Shown here: piece by piece, positions 1 to 5,652 of the stretch
Position numbering within the stretch: the first letter of the stretch is position 1
How the letters are laid out: each line of letters begins with the position of its first letter
Source: Alphaproteobacteria bacterium CG11_big_fil_rev_8_21_14_0_20_44_7
Lineage (GTDB): Bacteria; Pseudomonadota; Alphaproteobacteria; Rickettsiales; 21-14-0-20-44-7
Direction: 5' to 3'
DNA: 5,652 bases
NCBI GenBank assembly: GCA_002787615.1
Contig: PCXJ01000009.1
Location: 1 to 5,652 of the forward strand
The notes under the pieces: model-generated
Database searches by the model: none
What the model was told of the DNA's origin: nothing
Seen by the model: the letters and a program-made list of their open reading frames with translations, nothing else
Program-made: the position numbers and the translations under genes

Positions 1-1
1 A

Positions 2-97
2 TTTTATGGCGAGAAGCTTTTAACCACGCCAAACCCGCAGGAAAATGAAGATAAACAACTTTTTGATAAACTCGGAATTGTGCCGCTAGCGGTTTAG
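2..97 (+). CDS. 3' end of an unrecognised protein (partial, start outside window)
   Basis: An open frame enters from the left edge and ends at TAG (95-97), giving 31 residues before the stop. It reads FYGEKLLTTPNPQENEDK in its first part, then a short amphipathic segment ending in GIVPLAV. The composition looks like a real protein: a polar, acidic/basic linker followed by a hydrophobic C-terminus. Codon choice does not differ obviously from the neighbours. I do not recognise the family and assign no function. The gene is convergent with the ntrY-like kinase; the two stop codons are separated by 5 bases (98-102), which leaves no room for a conventional terminator between them. The alternative is a chance open frame, which is possible at this length. 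The tight fit against the ntrY stop and the lack of any other gene here favour a real gene end. Confidence 0.6.
   Translation, partial: FYGEKLLTTPNPQENEDKQLFDKLGIVPLAV
83..92. repeat. 10-base perfect palindrome CCGCTAGCGG at a convergent gene junction
   Basis: CCGCTAGCGG is its own reverse complement. It lies in the last codons of the partial + strand gene, just before its stop and about 10 bases from the ntrY stop. It is GC-rich compared with the surroundings. As a hairpin it could form only a 3-pair stem with a 4-base loop and has no following T-run, so it is a poor terminator. It may be a protein site or chance. Confidence 0.3.
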
Positions 98-102
98 AAT
101 CA

Positions 103-2265
103 TCACAGCACAGGGAGCGTCAAAACCACCTGCGCGCCCGATCTAACATTGCTTAGCTCAATTTTGCCGGAATGATCTTCCATAATCTTTTTCACAATTG
201 CCAGCCCCAGCCCCGTGCCTTTTTGCCTTGTCGTTACATATGGCTCGGTGAGCCTATCGAGCAACTCCTCAGGAAATCCTCCGCCATTATCTTTGATGGT
301 AATTATGATTTCATTATCATATTCCGCTTTCATCGAGATTTTTCCACCGGTTTTACGCACGGCTTTCACTGATTCAGCAGCGTTTTTAATGACATTGGTC
401 AAAACCTGAGTGACTTGTCCGGCATCGGCAATAGTCATCATCTTGTCGGGCATATCCAAATCAAATGTAATTTTTGAATGCGCGACCTTGGCTGAGAATA
501 TCGCATCTTTTAACAGTTCAGAAATATCGGTTTTCGTGAATTTTGGCCCCGGCAGCTTGGCAAAATCGGAAAACTCCCCGATAATCCGCGCAATATCGGC
601 TGTGTGGCGTGTGATGGTGTTAGTGTAGCCCTCAAAATTCTCCTTATCTTCTTCAGGAATAGTTTTTAGGAATTTTTTGGCCAAACGCTGTGCGGATAGA
701 TTTATCGGAGTTAGCGGGTTTTTGATTTCATGCGCAATCTTACGTGCCACATCCGACCATGCTGCCGAGCGCTGCGCTGAAAGCAATTCAGAAACATCAT
801 CAAAAGTCATCACATAGCCTTCTGCATTATTCTCCATATGCGGATTAACCCGTACGTTATAGGTCATACGCTTGGCTTTGCGCCGCAATGTCACCTGCTT
901 TTGCAGAGCTTTGGTCGGGCGCTCGCGAAACTCCTCAAATGCCTCATTAAATTCCGGAATAACATCCTTCAGATATTTTCCCAGCGCATTATCACCCAGC
1001 GATAAATGCTCCTTTGCCGAGGCGTTCAACAGCTCAATTCGCTTATCCTCATTAATCGCAATCACCCCGCTTGAAATACTACCCAGCAAAGCTTCATTAA
1101 ATTGACGCTTTTCCTCAGCTTCACGATTGGCGATTATCACCCCGCGCTTTTGCTTTTCCAGCTCCTCCGCCATCTGGTTGAAGGAATGACTCAAAGTCCC
1201 GATTTCATCCTTTCCTGAATTCTCCTTCACACGCACGGTAAATTCTCCACGCTTGATTCTATCCGTGGCAGAAACAAGATTGCTAATCGGCGCAACCAGC
1301 TTATCGGCAAAAAGAAATGCTACCCAAACCGCAGCTAGCAACAGGAATAGTGCGATTATTACAAAGAATATGGTGGAGTTTATTTGGAAATCGGCAATCT
1401 GGCGCTTGAGCTTCATATATTCCGCCGCCGCACCGCGCGCGCGCCTAGTATGCGAAACAACGCGTGAATCCACAAATCTACTCACCAGCAAATATGTATC
1501 ATTGAAGGTGTTCATCTTAACGATAGCTGTCACCTTGTCATTACTATCACTTAGCACAACAACATTCCCGCCCTCAGCCTCGGCAAGTTTTTCAGGATTT
1601 ATTGATTGCAATGGGTCAAGCGACATGCCGATTTGCGATGATGCCACAACTTTTTCATCCTGAAATAAAACGATTTCTGCCAGCAGCCTTCTTGTTGCCT
1701 GCATGGTCAGATAATTGTTGAGCTTCTCCTGATTAAACGCAAATTGTATAGCATTATTGCTTATCTCATTTGCAAGATTCACCGCATCGGCATTAATCAC
1801 CTTTTTATGCTCTTCCAAATAGGCATCTGCCACCGCAACCGATTCCACAATTGCATGGCTCACACGCTCATCAAACCATGATTTTATCCCGAGATTGAGA
1901 TAATATGACGAGGAAAGCCCGACAATAATCGCCGGAACAATCGCCACAAGGCTGAACATAAAAACCAGCTTCAGTAAAAGCCGCGAGCCTTTGCGCCCTG
2001 TTCCACGCACTAGCCATAGCTTCACCAGCTTGCGCGAAATGAGGATTGCCAATAATAGCAACAGCCCCAAATTCACGATTAATAACGAGCTTTGAAAGGC
2101 AGGATCGGTGGTAAAATCTATCAAGCTGGGATTGGTCAGCACCACATAAGTAAACACCGCAGAAATTATAGTTGCAGTTAAAAGCACCGAGGTAAGCACC
2201 CTGCCCAGAGGAATTTGTTTCAAAACCGGCAGTAATCTGCTAAATGCTTTCTTATTAAATAACAT
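103..2265 (-). CDS. ntrY: NtrY-like transmembrane sensor histidine kinase (orphan, no adjacent ntrX)
   Basis: This is a membrane histidine kinase of 720 aa that autophosphorylates and passes phosphate to a response regulator, in this family normally NtrX (nitrogen, redox and envelope control). Visible order: hydrophobic helices at about 21-44, 60-80 and 97-121; an extracytoplasmic sensor segment at about 125-295; a fourth helix at about 298-320; HAMP at about 318-370 (DEIGTLSHSFNQMAEEL); a PAS-like domain at about 385-490; HisKA with the H-box KIAHEIKNPLTP, phospho-acceptor His512; and an HATPase domain with N-box NVIKNAAES (624-632), G1 DNGGGFP (659-665) and G2 KGTGLGLAI (682-690). All catalytic boxes are intact. 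Three or more N-terminal helices plus HAMP-PAS is the NtrY arrangement, and the length is close to the family norm (about 750). The frame stays open to an ATG at 2533-2535, but those 90 extra residues are antisense to glnE and unlike a kinase. I chose ATG 2263-2265, which leads straight into helix 1. No strong Shine-Dalgarno precedes it. Neighbours: divergent glnE starts 9 bases away; no ntrX follows. Confidence 0.9.
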   Translation of the reverse strand: MLFNKKAFSRLLPVLKQIPLGRVLTSVLLTATIISAVFTYVVLTNPSLIDFTTDPAFQSSLLIVNLGLLLLLAILISRKLVKLWLVRGTGRKGSRLLLKLVFMFSLVAIVPAIIVGLSSSYYLNLGIKSWFDERVSHAIVESVAVADAYLEEHKKVINADAVNLANEISNNAIQFAFNQEKLNNYLTMQATRRLLAEIVLFQDEKVVASSQIGMSLDPLQSINPEKLAEAEGGNVVVLSDSNDKVTAIVKMNTFNDTYLLVSRFVDSRVVSHTRRARGAAAEYMKLKRQIADFQINSTIFFVIIALFLLLAAVWVAFLFADKLVAPISNLVSATDRIKRGEFTVRVKENSGKDEIGTLSHSFNQMAEELEKQKRGVIIANREAEEKRQFNEALLGSISSGVIAINEDKRIELLNASAKEHLSLGDNALGKYLKDVIPEFNEAFEEFRERPTKALQKQVTLRRKAKRMTYNVRVNPHMENNAEGYVMTFDDVSELLSAQRSAAWSDVARKIAHEIKNPLTPINLSAQRLAKKFLKTIPEEDKENFEGYTNTITRHTADIARIIGEFSDFAKLPGPKFTKTDISELLKDAIFSAKVAHSKITFDLDMPDKMMTIADAGQVTQVLTNVIKNAAESVKAVRKTGGKISMKAEYDNEIIITIKDNGGGFPEELLDRLTEPYVTTRQKGTGLGLAIVKKIMEDHSGKIELSNVRSGAQVVLTLPVL

Positions 2266-2274
2266 TCTGCCGTT

Positions 2275-5112
2275 ATGAACCCAAATAAGAGTTTTATCAA
2301 GATTCCAAAAGCTTCCAATCCGGAAATGGCGAAAGTTGGGCTTGAGCTGTTCAAAAGTGAAGATTATGTGCCGCAGGATGTGATTATGGCAACATTTGGC
2401 AATAGCACATATCTCTCGCAATTGATGACACGGCAAAAAGATTTTGTCTGTGACGTGTTCAAGCGCGGATATCGGCAATGTTTTGATGAAGTTATCGCCG
2501 AGATAGAAAATTTTGATGTTACTGAATCCAACCAAAATGAAATTATGAGCTATTTGCGGGTGATGAAGCAGAAGATTTCCCTGCTGATTGCCGTTGCAGA
2601 TATTACCAACAAATGGAATTTGGAAGAAGTCACCGGAGCATTATCGGATTTCGCCGATATCGCCATCCAGAAAACATTGGAGTTTCTGATTTACAGCAAA
2701 ACCAGAGATAATTTATTTGCAGATTTCAGCCTTGAAGATTCCGGCTTAATCATCATGGCCGTTGGAAAACTGGGCGGACGTGAGCTGAATTATTCCAGCG
2801 ATGTCGACCTTGTCGCGCTTTATGATGCCGAGCAGTCAAACTATTCCGGCACAATTCCGGCAAAAGAATTTTTTATCGGCCTAACCCGCGATATGGTTCA
2901 TATTTTGCAACAGCGCACTGCCGATGGCTATGTTTTCCGTGTGGATTTGCGTCTGCGCCCCGACCCATATTCCACCGCCATTGCAGTTTCCACCAATTCC
3001 GCCGAAGTTTATTATGAGAATGTCGGACAAAACTGGGAACGCGCCGCAATGATAAAAGCCCGTTTTGTCGCAGGAGATGAAAGCGTGGCGCAGGATTATT
3101 TGCAATTCCTTGGCAGCTTTATTTGGCGTAAATATCTGGATTTCGAGGCGATTGAAGATATCCATTCCATCAAACGCCAAATTGATAGCAACACTGATTT
3201 TAAGCCTGATACGTTGCTGGGCTATAACATCAAGCTTGGCAAAGGCGGCATTCGTGAGATTGAATTTTTTGCGCAAGTTCAGCAATTAATCTGGGGTGGC
3301 AGAAATGAGCTTTTGCGTGGAAAATCCACTTGTCCGGTGCTGCTGGAATTAGAGAAGGAAAAGCATATCACAAAGCAAGCGGCGCAAGATTTAATCCACG
3401 CCTATGAATTTTATCGCAATATTGAGCATCGCTTGCAAATGGTGGCGGATGAGCAATCTCACACCCTACCCTTACAACGCGAGGAATTTGATAATTTCAC
3501 TATCTTTATGGGCTATGATTCACCGCAAGAATTCTCCACCGATTTGCGCAAAAACTTAGCCTTGGTACAGGGTTATTATGCAAGATTATTTACGGAATCA
3601 CCCAGCCTTGGGGCAAGTGGCAATTTGGTATTCACCGGAGTTTCAAACGATCCGGAAACATTGCTCACTATCGGCAAAATGGGCTTTAAAAACGCGGAAA
3701 GAGTCTGCGAAATTATTCGTGGTTGGCATCATGGCAGAAGACGCGCAACCAGATTTAAGCGTGTGCGCGAGATTCTCACCGAGCTAACCCCAAATATCCT
3801 AGAATCATTCGCAAAAAGCAGCGAGCCGGACATCGCCTTCGTGAAATTTGATGATTTCCTGACTACCCTGCCCTCCGGCGTGCAGCTATTTTCTCTATTT
3901 GAAACTAAACCTGAATTGATTGATTTAATCGCTGAGATAATGGGAAATTCCCCGTGGCTTGCACAAAATTTCAGCCGCTCACCGGGGCTGGTTACGAGAA
4001 TTCTCTCCTCCGATTTTTATAGTGATTTCCCCGATTCTGCCTCATTGCTGGAAAGCATCGAATTAGCTTTATCCCATGGAAAAACATTTGAAGAAAAAAT
4101 GAAAATCATCCATCGCTGGAAACATGATATGGAATTTCAGGTTGGTATCAGGCTTTTGAAAAACCTTGTTCCCAAAAAAGAAGCCGGAGTGCATCTTTCA
4201 AATATCGCCGATATTGTGGTTTCTAATGTTCTGAGTCTGGTCAAAAAACGTCATCAAAGCGATATTAAGGGAGAAATTGCAATTGTAGCATTAGGCAAGC
4301 TCGGCAATTATGAATTAATGTTTGGCTCTGACCTTGATTTGGTTTTCGTCTATTCTTCCAATGATGCTAATGCCTCATCATATTTCCTCAAAATTGCACA
4401 AGATTTCAATAGTGAAATCAATACATTAACCGAGGATGGAGTTTTGTATAATGTTGATACCAGACTGCGTCCTTCGGGAGCGCAAGGCTCGCTAGCAACT
4501 TCTTATAAAGCGTTCCAGAAATATTATAATGATGCGGCATGGAGCTGGGAATATATGGCTCTCACCAAAGCACGGACAATTGCAGGTGATAAAAACCTGC
4601 AAAAAGAGCTTTCGGATTATATATTCAGTGTATTGACTCAAGAGCGTGACAAAAAAAAATTTGCCAAAGATATTTGGGATATGCGTGGGAAGATTGCTCA
4701 ATCCTTCACCGATGCTAACCCATGGGATTTAAAATATGCAAAAGGCGGTTTTTTTGAAATCGAATTCATCATTCAATATTTCAGATTAACCGAATCACGC
4801 AGATTTGCAGAGATATTGGAATTAAATAACAAGACATTCTGGCATGTTTTAAAATCCGAATCAGTGATATCCAACCATATGGGCAATGAGCTGGAAGAAA
4901 GTTATGGATTTCTGCGTGATTTGCAATCAATCACAAGGCTGTTAAGTCAGGTTGGATTTGATCCCGAACATGCCACCCAAGCGCAGAAGAATATTATCGC
5001 ACAAAGCTTTGGTGAAAATGACTTTGACAGAATTGCAAAAAGATTGCTTGATACGGAGAATATAATCAATAAATATTTCAACAACATCTTCAATCTGGAT
5101 AATAGCGAATGA
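2275..5112 (+). CDS. glnE: Bifunctional glutamine synthetase adenylyltransferase/adenylyl-removing enzyme GlnE
   Basis: This cytoplasmic enzyme adds AMP to a tyrosine of glutamine synthetase (inactivating it) and removes it by phosphorolysis, under control of PII and glutamine. At 945 aa it is full length (E. coli GlnE is about the same). Two homologous nucleotidyltransferase halves are visible. The N-terminal adenylyl-removase half has GKLGGRELNYSSDVDL (164-179, metal-binding Asp176/Asp178), RVDLRLRPDP (222-231) and KGGIREIEF (323-331). A linker region includes RGWHHGRRRATR (482-493). The C-terminal adenylyltransferase half has ALGKLGNYELMFGSDLDL (672-689, Asp686/Asp688), DTRLRPSGAQG (728-738) and KGGFFEIEF (823-831). 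The repeat also shows in FGNSTYL (41-47) against GNSPWLA (557-563). Start: an in-frame stop at 2260-2262 excludes upstream extension and no start codon lies between it and ATG 2275. The next ATG, at 2326, would cost 17 residues. No Shine-Dalgarno is visible at either. It is divergent from ntrY and followed after 7 bases by a winged-helix gene. Confidence 0.96.
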   Translation: MNPNKSFIKIPKASNPEMAKVGLELFKSEDYVPQDVIMATFGNSTYLSQLMTRQKDFVCDVFKRGYRQCFDEVIAEIENFDVTESNQNEIMSYLRVMKQKISLLIAVADITNKWNLEEVTGALSDFADIAIQKTLEFLIYSKTRDNLFADFSLEDSGLIIMAVGKLGGRELNYSSDVDLVALYDAEQSNYSGTIPAKEFFIGLTRDMVHILQQRTADGYVFRVDLRLRPDPYSTAIAVSTNSAEVYYENVGQNWERAAMIKARFVAGDESVAQDYLQFLGSFIWRKYLDFEAIEDIHSIKRQIDSNTDFKPDTLLGYNIKLGKGGIREIEFFAQVQQLIWGGRNELLRGKSTCPVLLELEKEKHITKQAAQDLIHAYEFYRNIEHRLQMVADEQSHTLPLQREEFDNFTIFMGYDSPQEFSTDLRKNLALVQGYYARLFTESPSLGASGNLVFTGVSNDPETLLTIGKMGFKNAERVCEIIRGWHHGRRRATRFKRVREILTELTPNILESFAKSSEPDIAFVKFDDFLTTLPSGVQLFSLFETKPELIDLIAEIMGNSPWLAQNFSRSPGLVTRILSSDFYSDFPDSASLLESIELALSHGKTFEEKMKIIHRWKHDMEFQVGIRLLKNLVPKKEAGVHLSNIADIVVSNVLSLVKKRHQSDIKGEIAIVALGKLGNYELMFGSDLDLVFVYSSNDANASSYFLKIAQDFNSEINTLTEDGVLYNVDTRLRPSGAQGSLATSYKAFQKYYNDAAWSWEYMALTKARTIAGDKNLQKELSDYIFSVLTQERDKKKFAKDIWDMRGKIAQSFTDANPWDLKYAKGGFFEIEFIIQYFRLTESRRFAEILELNNKTFWHVLKSESVISNHMGNELEESYGFLRDLQSITRLLSQVGFDPEHATQAQKNIIAQSFGENDFDRIAKRLLDTENIINKYFNNIFNLDNSE
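2363..2392 (-). promoter_or_regulatory. Candidate sigma70-type promoter for ntrY, inside glnE
   Basis: Reading the - strand, TTGCCA (2392-2387, five of six matches to TTGACA) is followed after 18 bases by CATAAT (2368-2363, five of six matches to TATAAT). Transcription would start near 2356, giving a leader of about 90 bases to the ntrY ATG, all antisense to the glnE 5' coding region. It was found by eye. AT-rich coding DNA produces such matches by chance, so the call is tentative. Confidence 0.25.
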
Positions 5113-5119
5113 ACCTTGT

Positions 5120-5602
5120 ATGACGAATCCTCAGAAAATATATATTGAAAACCTTCCCGATATAGTTGCATCAGCGCTTTCTGAGAATCTACAAAATTAC
5201 GAACTCACAGATTCCCCAAAAAAGGCGGATTTTGCTATAAAAGCCGCCGCGCTCCCCACTACCCCGTACAAACTCGGAGATATCATAACTTGCATAGAAT
5301 ATGTTGCAGATACCGCAATTCCAATCGGTAGAATTATTTGCGAAACCCGTAAGCAGCAATTATCGCAAGAAAGCAAGAAGGCGCAACTAACCGGCAAGGA
5401 AGTGGAATTAATCAAATTCCTCCACCAATCCCCTAATTCGGGCAAGGAAAAGATATTGCAGAATGTTTGGGGCTATTCTGCCGATACTAATACGAGAACT
5501 GTTGAAACCCATATTCATCGCCTCAACCAAAAAGCGCAGGAAGCTTTCGCTATAAAAATCGTTAAATCGGATGACGGGAAGTATAAATTAATTGAATTTT
5601 AA
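5120..5602 (+). CDS. Short OmpR/PhoB-type winged-helix protein with a degenerate receiver-like N-terminus
   Basis: This is a 160-aa putative DNA-binding regulator. The C-terminal part (about 88-158) is a Trans_reg_C winged helix: first helix LTGKEVELIKFL (90-101), then KILQNVWGYS (111-120), recognition helix TRTVETHIHRLNQKAQE (125-141) and wing VKSDDGKYKL (148-157). The N-terminal about 65 residues look like a collapsed receiver: a beta strand KIYIEN (6-11), a helix (12-27), then ADFAIK (36-41) where the phospho-acceptor strand would be, with no suitable Asp at its end. This runs directly into TPYKLGDIITCIEYV (48-62), which resembles the last helix of a receiver. Normal OmpR-type regulators are about 220-240 aa, so roughly a third is missing. 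No frameshift is evident: the frame is clean from ATG to TAA. It begins 7 bases after the glnE stop without a clear Shine-Dalgarno, suggesting cotranscription and translational coupling. Its target genes cannot be read from the sequence. The DNA-binding fold is well supported; the receiver ancestry is inference. Confidence 0.85.
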   Translation: MTNPQKIYIENLPDIVASALSENLQNYELTDSPKKADFAIKAAALPTTPYKLGDIITCIEYVADTAIPIGRIICETRKQQLSQESKKAQLTGKEVELIKFLHQSPNSGKEKILQNVWGYSADTNTRTVETHIHRLNQKAQEAFAIKIVKSDDGKYKLIEF

Positions 5603-5652
5603 TTATATTCAATCATTCATAGGCATATAACCTTTAGTTGAAAAATGAGAAA

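Noticed and set aside
1434..1444. Alternating CG tract (11 bases) in AT-rich surroundings
   Set aside because: It encodes the basic Arg/Ala stretch of NtrY near residues 274-278 and is explained by coding; it is too short to argue for a structural role.
1253..1663. 136-codon open frame on the + strand within ntrY
   Set aside because: It is antisense to the sensor, fourth helix and HAMP coding region of ntrY; the serine/alanine/threonine-rich product is a typical shadow.
2387..2400. Sequence resembling a sigma54 promoter (TGGCAACATTTGGC)
   Set aside because: The spacing between the GG and GC elements is one base short, the second element is TGGC rather than TTGC, and it points into the middle of glnE.
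2266..2535. 90-residue N-terminal extension of the ntrY reading frame, up to an ATG at 2533-2535
   Set aside because: It lies entirely antisense to the conserved 5' part of glnE, has cysteine- and histidine-rich composition unlike a kinase N-terminus, and would place a long non-hydrophobic segment before the first membrane helix.
2881..3285. 134-codon open frame on the - strand within glnE
   Set aside because: It is antisense to the strongly conserved adenylyl-removase region (RVDLRLRPDP, KGGIREIEF) and has no recognisable protein features.
5591..5613. Inverted repeat ATTGAAT/ATTCAAT with a 9-base loop around the stop of the winged-helix gene
   Set aside because: The 7-pair stem has only one GC pair and no T-run follows, so it is too weak to call a terminator in AT-rich sequence.
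5645..5652. ATG near the right edge that could open a new gene
   Set aside because: Only two full codons and part of a third are inside the window, with no clear ribosome binding site, so it cannot be supported.

Overview
The window reads as a stretch of ordinary chromosomal core genome from an alphaproteobacterium with a moderately AT-rich genome. The assignment rests on three proteins: an NtrY-type membrane histidine kinase with an N-terminal multi-helix sensor module, a full-length two-domain GlnE (glutamine synthetase adenylyltransferase/adenylyl-removing enzyme), and a short winged-helix protein that resembles OmpR-type regulators of alphaproteobacteria. No mobile element, CRISPR array, tRNA or rRNA is visible. 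I cannot name the genus from the sequence alone.

Layout: (1) bases 2-97, + strand: the last 31 codons of an unrecognised gene. (2) bases 103-2265, - strand: ntrY-like kinase, 720 aa, convergent with gene 1 across a 5-base gap. (3) bases 2275-5112, + strand: glnE, 945 aa, divergent from ntrY with only 9 bases between the two ATG codons. (4) bases 5120-5602, + strand: a 160-aa winged-helix protein starting 7 bases after the glnE stop, very probably in the same transcript. (5) bases 5603-5652: AT-rich tail with nothing I can support. No stretch over 300 bases lacks a gene.

How the genes may work together: GlnE sets glutamine synthetase activity by reversible adenylylation in response to PII and glutamine. 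NtrY-family kinases act in the nitrogen/redox NtrY-NtrX two-component system. Both therefore touch nitrogen control, and their nearly touching divergent starts mean that each gene's promoter and leader must lie in the coding sequence of the other, unless the transcripts are leaderless. The usual ntrX partner is not next to ntrY here. The glnE-linked winged-helix protein has a DNA-binding domain but only a shortened receiver-like N-terminus with no visible phospho-acceptor aspartate, so it is unlikely to be a conventional kinase partner. I found no clearly new system. The points most worth checking are the divergent start arrangement, the orphan state of ntrY and the degenerate regulator behind glnE.
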